Made by a program: the position numbers and the translations under genes
Shown: in pieces, positions 25,504 to 33,133 of the stretch
How the letters are laid out: each line of letters starts with the position of its first letter
How positions within the stretch are numbered: the stretch's first letter is position 1
NCBI GenBank assembly: GCA_003543135.1
Contig: DPJG01000002.1
Coordinates: forward strand, 1-41,353
From: Rheinheimera sp.
Lineage (GTDB): Bacteria; Pseudomonadota; Gammaproteobacteria; Enterobacterales; Alteromonadaceae
Reading direction: 5' to 3'
Length of the DNA: 41,353 nt
The notes under the pieces: model-generated
The model's database searches: none
Told to the model about the DNA's origin: nothing
Seen by the model: only the letters and a program-made list of their open reading frames with translations

Positions 25504-26523
25504 ATGAGCCACCCACAACAATTGCAGTTACCCGTTTTGGATTTAAGCCAGCTTGGCGGAAATGCAGAGCAACAACAGCAGTTTTTTGCACAGCTGCGTG
25601 CTGCAGCGCGTGATGTTGGCTTTTTTTATCTGGTTGGCCATGGCATCAGTGAAAACCGCCAGCAACAAATTTTGCAATTAGCCCGTCAGTTTTTTGCGTT
25701 GCCAGCTGCCGCCAAACAACAAATTCAGATGATCCACTCACCGCATTTTCGTGGTTATACCGGCGTGGCCGGTGAGCTGACGCTGGGTCAGCCGGATCAG
25801 CGCGAACAGTTTGATATTATGCGCGAAGATATCGCCACAGGTTTGCCTACAGCCAAACAGCCGTGGCGCCGCTTAATAGGGCCCAACCAATGGCCGGCCG
25901 CTATGCCAGAGCTGAAAACCGAATTATTAAGCTGGCAACAGCAGTTGTCTGATCTGACAGAAACTTTGCTTAGTGCTTTTATGCAGGCGTTAGAACTGCC
26001 GGCCGATGCGCTGCAAAGCACCATTGCGGATGGTCCTTATCAGCATATGAAACTGATCCGTTATCCGGGGCAAAGTGCCAGCGATAGCAAACAAGGGGTG
26101 GGCGCCCACAAAGATCCGGGTTATCTGACTCTGGTGCTGCAGGGTGAACAATCAGGCCTTGAAGTACTCACCGACGACGGCTGGGTCAGCGCTGAACCTT
26201 TAGCAGGCTCTTTTGTCGTGAATATTGGCGAGCTGCTGGAACTGGCTTCTAACGGTTACCTGAAAGCCACCTTACACCGTGTGGTCAGCCCACAAGCCGG
26301 TATTGAGCGTTTTTCCTGTGCCTTTTTTATGGCGGCGCAGCTCGATGCCACAGTGCCTTTATTGCAGTTGCCACCCCATCTGGCGCAGGAGGCCAAAGGC
26401 CCGGCTTCAGATCCGCTGAATCCGCTGTTTTATCAGGTGGGCGACAACGTATTAAAAGGCCGCTTACGTTCACATAAAGACGTGGCCGCCAGCCACTATG
26501 CCGATTTGGCCGTGGCCAGCTAA
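25504..26523 (+). CDS. 2-oxoglutarate/Fe(II) oxygenase, isopenicillin N synthase family
   Basis: A 339-residue enzyme with a DIOX_N-type N-terminal domain (about 8-110, LPVLDLSQL...GFFYLVGHGIS...FFALPAAAKQQ) and a C-terminal double-stranded beta-helix. Iron ligands are H202-x-D204 and H258, with the 2-oxoglutarate-binding R269-x-S271. The family includes isopenicillin N synthase, gibberellin oxidases and many uncharacterised bacterial oxygenases; no biosynthetic cluster is present, so the substrate is open. The ATG at 25504 has CGGAG six bases upstream. It is followed at 26681 by a PLP enzyme in the same direction across a 157-bp gap, which leaves it uncertain whether the two are co-transcribed. 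Confidence 0.88.
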   Translation: MSHPQQLQLPVLDLSQLGGNAEQQQQFFAQLRAAARDVGFFYLVGHGISENRQQQILQLARQFFALPAAAKQQIQMIHSPHFRGYTGVAGELTLGQPDQREQFDIMREDIATGLPTAKQPWRRLIGPNQWPAAMPELKTELLSWQQQLSDLTETLLSAFMQALELPADALQSTIADGPYQHMKLIRYPGQSASDSKQGVGAHKDPGYLTLVLQGEQSGLEVLTDDGWVSAEPLAGSFVVNIGELLELASNGYLKATLHRVVSPQAGIERFSCAFFMAAQLDATVPLLQLPPHLAQEAKGPASDPLNPLFYQVGDNVLKGRLRSHKDVAASHYADLAVAS

Positions 26524-26680
26524 CCGCTGTTTTTACCAGCACACCTGCTGTGGTTAAAGGCCCAGCACGCCATAACGCTGAGCGTCCGGAAGGCTCTGTT
26601 TTTCCGGCGCAAAGCGCTACTCTTTTCTGACATTGTTTAGCACTGGCGCTGCCTGCAGCGCTTTATTAACAGGTATTCTG

Positions 26681-27844
26681 ATGAAATTTCGCACTTTAGC
26701 CATTCATGCCGGCCAGGCGCCGGATGCCAGCACAGGCGCTTTAAATACACCTGTGTATCTGACCAGCACTTTTAGCTACGGCACCGCCGCTGAAGGCCAG
26801 GCCCGTTTTGCCGGCCAGAACCCGGGTTTTATTTACAGCCGCTTTGGCAACCCAACCTCAACGGCGCTGGAGCAAAAGCTGGCGGCCATGGAAGGTGCTG
26901 ATGAAGCTGTAGTAGTGGCAAGTGGGATGGCGGCCATCAGCAGCATTGTGTACGCCTTAACCCAGCAGGGTGACGAAGTGGCTTTTATCGACCCGGTATA
27001 CGGTGGCACAGATGCCTTTTTACGTAATACGCTGATACGCGCCGGTGTCACTGTTAAAAGCTACAGCAGCGACGATGATTTTGTTGCCAATCACAACCCA
27101 AACACCCGGCTGGTGTTGTGGGAGCCTATTACCAACCCAACGTTAAAAGTGATCGACAGCCGCAAAATAGTGGCGGTGGCACGGCAAATTGGTGCCATCA
27201 CTGTGTGTGACAATACCTTTTTAACCCCTTATTTATTCCAGCCGTTGTCGATTGGGGTAGATATTGTGATGCACAGCGGCACTAAATACCTGAGTGGTCA
27301 TGGTGACATTATTGCCGGTGTGGTGGCAGGCAATGGCCCGCTTATTCAGCGTATCCGCACTATAGCGCTAAAACATATTGGCGCCCCTATGGGCCCGCAG
27401 GAAGCTTATTTATTGCAACGGGGTGTCAAAACCCTGCCACTGCGGATGGACGCGCATTTAACTGCTGCCCACAAAGTGGCGGAGTTTTTGGCAAGTCACC
27501 CTAAAGTAGAAAAAGTGTTTTTCCCTGGTTTAGCTTCCCACCCTGGTCATCAGGTGATTAAAGACACCGCCGCTGGTTTTGGTGGCATGGTAGCGCTGGA
27601 GTTGGCCGGTGGTTTTGCAGCTTGCGCTAAGTTCTTAGATAACCTGACATTATTTGCACAGGCCGTGAGTTTAGGTGATTTAGAAAGTCTGGCTTGCCAT
27701 CCGGCCTCCACCACCCACGCCGCTATGACAGCAGCAGACAGAGCCAAAGCCGGTGTCACTGACAAACTGGTGCGGTTAAGTGTGGGTGTGGAAGACGCCG
27801 ATGATTTAATTGCCGATTTAGCGCAGGCACTGGAATTTATCTAA
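26681..27844 (+). CDS. PLP-dependent trans-sulfuration enzyme (cystathionine gamma-lyase/methionine gamma-lyase type)
   Basis: A 387-residue Cys/Met metabolism enzyme. PLP is expected at Lys202 in MHSGTKYLSGH; other conserved features are YSRFGNPT (52-59), SGM (81-83), Tyr107 in VYGGT, and Asp177 in CDNTF. The position that is Cys in typical methionine gamma-lyase (YGCT) is Gly here (Y107-G-G-T), so a cystathionine gamma-lyase or broad-specificity lyase is more likely than a strict methionine gamma-lyase. Reaction: beta- or gamma-elimination from sulfur amino acids. The ATG at 26681 follows an AGG and aligns with family starts; the 16 extra upstream codons do not. The enzyme is cytosolic and would work on amino acids released by the neighbouring peptidases. 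Confidence 0.88.
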   Translation: MKFRTLAIHAGQAPDASTGALNTPVYLTSTFSYGTAAEGQARFAGQNPGFIYSRFGNPTSTALEQKLAAMEGADEAVVVASGMAAISSIVYALTQQGDEVAFIDPVYGGTDAFLRNTLIRAGVTVKSYSSDDDFVANHNPNTRLVLWEPITNPTLKVIDSRKIVAVARQIGAITVCDNTFLTPYLFQPLSIGVDIVMHSGTKYLSGHGDIIAGVVAGNGPLIQRIRTIALKHIGAPMGPQEAYLLQRGVKTLPLRMDAHLTAAHKVAEFLASHPKVEKVFFPGLASHPGHQVIKDTAAGFGGMVALELAGGFAACAKFLDNLTLFAQAVSLGDLESLACHPASTTHAAMTAADRAKAGVTDKLVRLSVGVEDADDLIADLAQALEFI

Positions 27845-27896
27845 GCCAATGCGCACTCATCTGATTTGCAAATCCTTTACAAGCTGACAATACTAG

Positions 27897-27962
27897 CCGG
27901 GCATTGTGAAGTGCAGCCACTATCAACTGCACTTCACACCTTACAACCATAACAATGCCCGG
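27897..27962 (+). promoter_or_regulatory. Nested stem-loop leader of the M2 peptidase gene
   Basis: An outer stem of 11 bp (CCGGGCATTGT at 27897-27907 with ACAATGCCCGG at 27952-27962) encloses an inner stem of 11 bp (GTGAAGTGCAG at 27906-27916 with CTGCACTTCAC at 27927-27937). The two overlap by two bases on the left, so they compete slightly. The outer stem ends eight bases before the ATG, covering the likely ribosome-binding segment. There is no T-run, so a translation-control leader is more plausible than a terminator. Confidence 0.5.
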
Positions 27963-27970
27963 AACCTCAG

Positions 27971-29815
27971 ATGAAACCTCAATTTAAACCAACTTTACTG
28001 GCAACCCTGATTGCCGGTGGCTTTTTACTGAGCGCCTGCCAGCCAGCCGCCGAAAAACCGAAAGAACCTCAGACAGCCGCCGTCAGCGCGCCCACAGCCG
28101 AAGAAGCCACAGCTTTTGTAAAAAAAGCGTCGGATGAAATGGCCACTTTATTGCTGGAAGTCAACCGCGCCGACTGGATCGCCAGCAACTTTATTACCGA
28201 AGATACCGAAGCCCTTTCCGCAGCCGCAGGCCAGAAAATGACTGAAACTGTGGTACGGCTGGCCAATGAAGCTGCCCGCTTTAATCAGACCACAGTAGAT
28301 GCCGACACCAGACGTCAACTGGATAAATTAAAACTGGCACTAACGCTGGCCGCGCCACAGGACAAAGCCAAAACCGCCGAGCTGGCGGAACTGGTTGCCA
28401 AACTCAATGCCATGTACGGCAAAGGCAAATACTGCAAAACCGAAGGCCAGTGTATGGACTTAGGTGAAATGTCATCAGTGATGGCCAGCTCACGCGACTA
28501 CAACGAACAGCTGGAAATGTGGAAAGGCTGGCATGACACAGCAGCGCCGATGCGGCCTTTGTATCAGCGTCAGGTTGAACTTGCCAACGAAGGTGCCCGT
28601 GAACTGGGTTATGCCGACACCGGTGCTATGTGGCGTTCGAAATACGATATGGATGCCAATGCCTTTGCCACTGAACTGGATAAACAGTGGAGTGCAGTCA
28701 AACCTTTATACGAAGCTTTACACTGCCATGTGCGTGCCAAGTTGTCAGAAAAATACGGTGCCGACAAAGTGCCGCTGGATAAACCTATTCCGGCGCATTT
28801 GCTGGGCAATATGTGGGCACAGGGCTGGGGCAATATTTACGATTTAGTCGCGCCGGAAAATTCAGATCCGGGTTATGACGTAACCAAACTTTTGGCCGAC
28901 AAAGGTTATGACGAATTAAAAATGGTGAAGGGCGCTGAAGGCTTTTTTACCTCTTTAGGTTTTGCGCCTTTACCTGATACTTTCTGGAACCGCTCCTTGT
29001 TTGTGAAACCGCGCGACAGAGACGTGGTGTGCCATGCTTCAGCCTGGGATTTAGACAGCAAAGACGACCTGCGCATTAAAATGTGTATCCAGAAAACCGG
29101 TGAAGAATTTGCAGTGATTCACCATGAACTGGGGCACAATTTTTACCAGCGCGCGTATAAAAACCAGCCGGTATTTTATCAGGACAGCGCCAATGACGGT
29201 TTCCATGAAGCCATTGGCGATACCATCGCTTTATCGGTCACCCCAAAATACCTGCAACAAATTGGTTTACTGGAGCAAGTGCCGGACGAATCGAAAGACA
29301 TAGGTTTATTAATGAAAATGGCACTGGAGAAAGTCGCTTTCCTGCCCTTTGGTTTATTGGTTGACCAATGGCGCTGGCAGGTGTTTTCCGGCCAGGTGAC
29401 ACCAGAACAATATAACCAGGCCTGGTGGCAACTGCGCGAAAAATATCAGGGTGTAGCGGCACCGGTTGCGCGTACGGAAAATGACTTTGACGCCGGCGCT
29501 AAATACCATGTACCTGGCAATACACCTTATACCCGTTATTTCCTGGCGCATATCCTGCAGTTCCAGTTCCACAAAGCCTTGTGTGAAATTGCCAAAGACA
29601 ATGGCCCAATTCACCGCTGCTCTATTTACAACAGCAAAGAAGCCGGCACTGCGCTGAACAGCATGCTGGAAATGGGTGCCAGCCAGCCATGGCAAAATGC
29701 CTTGCAAAAAATCACCGGCAAACCGGAAATGGATTCATCGGCCATTCTGGATTATTTTGCACCGCTGAAAACTTATCTGGATGAACAAAACAAAGGCCGC
29801 ACCTGCGGCTGGTAA
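27971..29815 (+). CDS. M2 family metallopeptidase (peptidyl-dipeptidase A, ACE-like) lipoprotein
   Basis: A 614-residue zinc peptidase. It is a predicted lipoprotein with lipobox LLSAC (Cys23). Zinc ligands are H385-E386-L-G-H389 and E413 (F-H-E-A-I-G-D), separated by 24 residues as in angiotensin-converting enzymes. Around it are the M2 blocks Y-C-K-T-E-G-Q-C-M-D and HHELGHNFYQRAYKNQPVFYQDSANDGFHEA. Bacterial M2 enzymes remove C-terminal dipeptides from peptides in the periplasm. The ATG at 27971 sets the signal peptide; no strong ribosome site is seen and the leader is predicted to fold over this region. A terminator follows at 29887. It forms with the S9 and M16 enzymes a set of envelope peptidases. 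Confidence 0.92.
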   Translation: MKPQFKPTLLATLIAGGFLLSACQPAAEKPKEPQTAAVSAPTAEEATAFVKKASDEMATLLLEVNRADWIASNFITEDTEALSAAAGQKMTETVVRLANEAARFNQTTVDADTRRQLDKLKLALTLAAPQDKAKTAELAELVAKLNAMYGKGKYCKTEGQCMDLGEMSSVMASSRDYNEQLEMWKGWHDTAAPMRPLYQRQVELANEGARELGYADTGAMWRSKYDMDANAFATELDKQWSAVKPLYEALHCHVRAKLSEKYGADKVPLDKPIPAHLLGNMWAQGWGNIYDLVAPENSDPGYDVTKLLADKGYDELKMVKGAEGFFTSLGFAPLPDTFWNRSLFVKPRDRDVVCHASAWDLDSKDDLRIKMCIQKTGEEFAVIHHELGHNFYQRAYKNQPVFYQDSANDGFHEAIGDTIALSVTPKYLQQIGLLEQVPDESKDIGLLMKMALEKVAFLPFGLLVDQWRWQVFSGQVTPEQYNQAWWQLREKYQGVAAPVARTENDFDAGAKYHVPGNTPYTRYFLAHILQFQFHKALCEIAKDNGPIHRCSIYNSKEAGTALNSMLEMGASQPWQNALQKITGKPEMDSSAILDYFAPLKTYLDEQNKGRTCGW

Positions 29816-29886
29816 GTGATTCAAAATAGACAATCACATGCCATCGATAAAAGGCTGTATTAACAGCGATGGAATTTAAAGATCAA

Positions 29887-29917
29887 AAACAAGGCTGCAA
29901 TTGCAGCCTTGTTTTTT
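29887..29917. terminator. Bidirectional terminator after the M2 peptidase gene
   Basis: Perfect arms of 14 bp, AAACAAGGCTGCAA and TTGCAGCCTTGTTT (29887-29914), form a continuous palindrome with T residues on either side. It separates the peptidase gene from the AT-rich microcin-like island. Confidence 0.9.
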
Positions 29918-29940
29918 AGCTCGGGTTATTACCGCCGATT

Positions 29941-30150
29941 TTAATCTTTAACAGATGAATCTGAATCTCGTTTCTCACATTCATTGCTATTGATAAGTTT
30001 ATTAAATAAAACTATTAACACTGAAACAAAAAAAACGACCCCAAAACTCAGTTTGCTATATTCAAAAACGTCACCGATCGCATAATAAACCACATACTGC
30101 CCAAGCAGTATACAAAAGAATATGATGAGTACATTCTTAATAAAAATCAT
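29941..30150 (-). CDS. Small two-helix membrane protein, candidate microcin immunity protein
   Basis: A 69-residue protein with two transmembrane helices (about 2-24 and 33-50) joined by a short loop (GDVFEYSK), with a charged hydrophilic C-terminal tail (NSNECEKRDSDSSVKD). The ATG at 30150 follows GAGG with six-base spacing. It lies 53 bp downstream of the microcin-like gene in the same direction. Class II microcin and bacteriocin immunity genes are usually small, one- or two-helix membrane proteins placed right next to the precursor, and the base composition (A/T-rich) matches the precursor and not the surrounding genes. I do not recognise a family; immunity is inferred from size, topology and position. 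Confidence 0.65.
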   Translation of the reverse strand: MIFIKNVLIIFFCILLGQYVVYYAIGDVFEYSKLSFGVVFFVSVLIVLFNKLINSNECEKRDSDSSVKD

Positions 30151-30203
30151 GGGTAACCTCAGAGTAGAATGTTTTGGTGACATTTAAAAAAATCAGCCTA
30201 TTT

Positions 30204-30441
30204 TTACTCTCCATTCTTGCACATTGCAAAAATTACGTCTTCTTTGATAGAAAGCCATGCTCCGGAACCAAACATCCCAACGACAAATCCACCAATAGGT
30301 CCACCTGCACCAAAAGTAGTAGCGCCACCGATCAATCCACCAGCCAGCGCGAACGAACCGACAACAAAATCATGCGTCAGCTCTGCTGCATCACAGTTGG
30401 CACCACTTAAAAAACATTTCACTTAAAAATACTTCTTTCAT
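30204..30441 (-). pseudogene. Class II microcin-like precursor split by a frameshift in a T-run
   Basis: From the ATG at 30441 the frame gives MKEVFLSEM, the start of a double-glycine type leader. At the six-T run (complement of 30409-30414) the coding phase changes; the following frame gives FLSGA and then 64 residues. Removing one T joins them as MKEVFLSEMFLSGA plus a core that begins NCDAAELTHDFVVGSF. The leader matches the usual pattern (a hydrophobic residue, E-M, two to three residues, S-G-A). The core has Gly-rich G-x-x-x-G stretches (GGLIGGA, GAGGPIGG), one Cys near each end, and a charged C-terminus (AMCKNGE), like colicin V and Blp/cerein type bacteriocins. In the current sequence the second frame has only a GTG start (30422), directly after an in-frame stop. 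It may be a true mutation, a sequencing error in a homopolymer, or a frame shift that is used. Confidence 0.6.
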
Positions 30442-30779
30442 ATTCAAACATCCATAAACAACCTGCAAAAACAGATTTATTCTGAATTTTAAGAATATCC
30501 AACTTACTACTAGATCCTTGGTGAAATAAATTTACTTTATACTAGCTCTAAAGAGCCAGCTGATACATTTCACAGGGATAAATGTTTTTATTTATAATAC
30601 GAATTAAAATTTCCAGATGAAATAATTTTCACTTGTTTGATATAAAAGCGGATAAATGGCTTGGATATTGATTTTCGAGTATATTTTTTAATCAAATAAT
30701 GTTATTAACCCTTACTTTGCAAATACCCTTACAACCTCTGATTTTAACGCCAAAGACAAAGACAGAACTTAACTTATAT
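30442..30779. other. AT-rich region upstream of the microcin-like gene
   Basis: No convincing gene. The DNA is distinctly A/T-rich against its neighbours. It should hold the promoter for the microcin-like gene on the minus strand: GTATAAAGT at about 30534-30542 (minus) is a candidate -10 region without a clear -35 box. A short palindrome GCTCTAAAGAGC lies at 30545-30556. Confidence 0.45.
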
Positions 30780-31184
30780 CTACCGCAACTTACGCCGCAT
30801 TTGCCGGTATCTGTTGCCTGTGCCAAGCCACAGCGCACAAAACAGCTGCGCCAGCGCTACGCCCACCACATCGGCAAAAGCGTCCCATAAATCAAAATTG
30901 CGGGTACTGAGAAAATACTGACTACCTTCTTCCAGTAAAGCGGCAATCAGCACCAGCACCACACCAACAAACAAACGCTGGCCGCCAATACGCCATTGCC
31001 GGAACCGGGTGGCCACTGTCACCAATAGCGCCAGGCCACCATACAACATGGCGTGGCCAATTTTATCGCCATACAGATACTGGTCGGCAAAACGGATAAA
31101 CACATTCGGAATACCGCGGTCGGCCTGATAAATCATCCAGCCAGCCAGGGCCATCAGCATTAAACTGGGTAACCAACGTAACAT
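30780..31184 (-). CDS. VanZ-like family membrane protein
   Basis: A 134-residue integral membrane protein with four helices. VanZ-family blocks are present: D-K-I-G-H-A-M-L-Y-G-G-L-A-L at about 40-53, E-E-G-S-Q-Y-F at 85-91, and D-A-F-A-D-V-V-G at 101-108. VanZ confers low-level teicoplanin resistance in some Gram-positive bacteria; in proteobacteria this family is mostly uncharacterised and may be involved in envelope biology. No glycopeptide resistance genes are nearby. The start at 31184 gives the family-typical N-terminal helix. Cytoplasmic C-terminus is basic (RYRQMRRKLR). Confidence 0.85.
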   Translation of the reverse strand: MLRWLPSLMLMALAGWMIYQADRGIPNVFIRFADQYLYGDKIGHAMLYGGLALLVTVATRFRQWRIGGQRLFVGVVLVLIAALLEEGSQYFLSTRNFDLWDAFADVVGVALAQLFCALWLGTGNRYRQMRRKLR

Positions 31185-31335
31185 CTGTATCTGTCCTTAT
31201 GACGGGCCAAACCGCCGTTACTCACAACAACACTACCGTTTATCACAAAAACCGCGGCACTTTGACAAACTTGGTTAAACTTTTTTGCAACTGGTTACGA
31301 CTTAATGTTCAAACCAGCCGCTACGGAGCCCAACC

Positions 31336-31533
31336 ATGAAACACAACGAGCACAACGACCTGATTATATTGCCGGACTTAGCCCAGCTCGGCAAAACCCT
31401 GTGCTGGTTTTTGCTGGCCATGGTGCTGACGCATCTTTTATTGCTGGTGCTGGAAAGCCAGGTTGGCCTGCTGAGTTATTATTACCCCGAGCAACTCAGC
31501 CAGCTGTCGTTGTTAAGCAAATTGCTAAGTTAA
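31336..31533 (+). CDS. Small one-helix membrane protein
   Basis: A 65-residue protein with one clear transmembrane helix (about 20-40, TLCWFLLAMVLTHLLLLVLES) preceded by a polar N-terminus and followed by SYYYPEQLSQLSLLSKLLS. CGGAG stands about seven bases before the ATG. It converges with the YceB-like gene, and their stop codons overlap by two bases. No family recognised. The ribosome site and the tight stop-to-stop arrangement argue that it is real. Confidence 0.55.
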   Translation: MKHNEHNDLIILPDLAQLGKTLCWFLLAMVLTHLLLLVLESQVGLLSYYYPEQLSQLSLLSKLLS

Positions 31534-32114
31534 CCGCCTTGTTGATAGGCTGGCGACAAGCTGATTTGCCCCGGCGTCAGCTGCAACTGCAGCGGTATAT
31601 TTAACAACATACGATGACTGAGTTTGTTTGGATCCAGCCGGTACAGCGGCATCTGCGTCAGCTGTTGTTGTAATAATCTGGCGACATCCGCCGACAACGG
31701 TTTTAACTTACCCTGCATACCGCCAGCGGCCATTTCTGAATTTAACAGCTGAAAACGGCGTAAATACACCGCCTGCCGTTGCTGATCAAAATACGGTTCG
31801 GCACTGAGCGACAATTTCAGCTGCACCGGCAATTGCACCAAAGCCAGCTGCACTAAAGCAGCGGTATCCAAGGTCAGCTGAACATCTGGTTTGCCTTGTG
31901 GCGCTATCTGCACATCCAGTTGCTTCACCTGCAATTTAAGCGGTAAACCTGCGACTGTGGCTTTTTGTGCCAGCAGCTGCAGTTGTTGTGAAAGTTGCTG
32001 ATTGAGTTCAGCTTCACTGAGCCGATACAGCGCCAGCTGATTGGTCTGACTGCAGGATGCCAGCAGCAATACCACACAAAATAACCAACAATAACGCTGC
32101 AGTGCCAACATCAT
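31530..32114 (-). CDS. DUF1439 lipoprotein, YceB-like
   Basis: A 194-residue lipoprotein: signal peptide with lipobox LLASC (Cys21). The rest matches DUF1439 and E. coli YceB in length, in the N-terminal Y-x-L-S-E-A-E-L-N-Q-Q-L block, and in the central Y-F-D-Q-Q-R-Q-A-V-Y-L-R-R-F region. The fold of this family is a curved lipid-binding-like sheet related to TULIP proteins; a role in outer-membrane lipid handling is suspected but not shown. Two ATG codons are adjacent (32114 and 32111), with AGGGTGAG just ahead, and either could be used. Confidence 0.85.
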   Translation of the reverse strand: MMLALQRYCWLFCVVLLLASCSQTNQLALYRLSEAELNQQLSQQLQLLAQKATVAGLPLKLQVKQLDVQIAPQGKPDVQLTLDTAALVQLALVQLPVQLKLSLSAEPYFDQQRQAVYLRRFQLLNSEMAAGGMQGKLKPLSADVARLLQQQLTQMPLYRLDPNKLSHRMLLNIPLQLQLTPGQISLSPAYQQGG

Positions 32115-32138
32115 CTCACCCTGAATAAAAGGCCGCCA

Positions 32139-32999
32139 TTACAGCGGCTTAACCTCAAAACCGGCCTGCTGTAACAGCACCAGTAAACCATCTTCACCCG
32201 GCAAATGACCGGCCCCCACCAGCACCAGTTCTTTGTCGGTATTGCCAAACATCTGCCGGATTTGCCCCAGCCAGCGCTGATTGCGTGCTGTGAACATTTG
32301 CTGAAACAGCTTAGGGTCTTCTGCTCTGGCGTCTTTTAATAACAGTTCATCAATTTTTGCCAGATCGCCCAAACGCCAGGCTTTGATCGACTGATGCATT
32401 AAAGGGCCAAGTTCAGCGGTATTTGCCAGATTTTGTTTGATAAATTCGCTTTCATAACCTTCGCCCATACCGGCAATCAGCTGAATTTGAAAATCCAGCG
32501 TTTCCAAAAACCGCACAGGCTTTTGCTGTTGCTTGGCCTTGTTGGCAAAATAGGTGTCGACCCCTTCACCGGAAATGCCGGTTGCACTCATCTCCAGCAA
32601 ACTGAGCTGCACAGCGACAAAGCCAGGTTTAAAGCTATCCAGTGCCGCCACATCGGTACCAAACTTTTTGAAATAGGCCGCCAGCTGCTGATACACATCG
32701 ACCGACAATTTTTGTTTTAAGCCGGTGCCAGCAGGGTATTGCAGCTGCTGCATCATTGCTTGCATAGCTTGTTGATCGGTCGGCTCAGGCACAGGCGCCT
32801 CGAGAAACAACACCGAACTTTGGGCAAAAGCGGTTTCAAATTCTGCCGGCAGCGGAAACTCAGCGGCGGGCAACAAATGCACTGTGCCACCAAGCAACAC
32901 CACATCGTCCCCTTTTTTGACCTGCCACACTGAGGTTTGGGCTTGCAGCAGAGGATGCCAGCACAACAATAACAGCAGGCTGAATTGCAGTAATCTCAT
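32139..32999 (-). CDS. TraB/GumN family protein
   Basis: A 286-residue exported protein with a signal peptide (to about 21, LLQA-QT). The TraB/GumN domain covers the remainder: L-L-G-G-T-V-H-L-L at about 35-43, paired Glu in FLEAPV near 67, and V-G-A-G-H-L-P-G-E-D-G near 265. GTxH and GAGH motifs and the conserved Glu resemble the metal site of the Tiki/TraB metalloprotease group. The ATG at 32999 has GGAG seven bases upstream; a GTG one codon before is less likely. It lies just upstream of the YceB-like gene (24-bp gap), suggesting an operon. The family's substrate in bacteria is not known. Confidence 0.87.
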   Translation of the reverse strand: MRLLQFSLLLLLCWHPLLQAQTSVWQVKKGDDVVLLGGTVHLLPAAEFPLPAEFETAFAQSSVLFLEAPVPEPTDQQAMQAMMQQLQYPAGTGLKQKLSVDVYQQLAAYFKKFGTDVAALDSFKPGFVAVQLSLLEMSATGISGEGVDTYFANKAKQQQKPVRFLETLDFQIQLIAGMGEGYESEFIKQNLANTAELGPLMHQSIKAWRLGDLAKIDELLLKDARAEDPKLFQQMFTARNQRWLGQIRQMFGNTDKELVLVGAGHLPGEDGLLVLLQQAGFEVKPL

Positions 33000-33008
33000 C
33001 ACGCTTCT

Positions 33009-33052
33009 CCTTGTGAGCTTCCCGTTTGGTCCTTGTGAACTTCCCGTTCGGC
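33009..33052. repeat. Two tandem 22-bp units before the TraB/GumN gene
   Basis: Units at 33009-33030 and 33031-33052 are 22 bp each and differ at three positions. The unit nearest the gene contributes the first bases of the ribosome-binding site. It looks like a recent duplication in the leader. Confidence 0.6.
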
Positions 33053-33133
33053 AATAAAAATGCCGCGCTGAGCCACAACAATATGGTCTCAGGCGGCTTT
33101 TAATCCGCAGAACCCGTCGCCAGGCTGCCGGAT

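Noticed and set aside
30409-30417. The T-run of the microcin-like gene resembles the TTTTTTA slippery heptamer of -1 programmed frameshifting
   Set aside because: In the leader frame the codons are TTT TTT AAG, so the heptamer is not in the phase that standard -1 slippage needs; the observed change is +1 relative to the leader. Error, mutation or other slippage is more likely.
30217-30426. Pro-rich plus-strand frame opposite the microcin-like gene
   Set aside because: It has no ribosome site, no matching downstream gene, and its Pro-rich reading follows from the Gly codons on the other strand.
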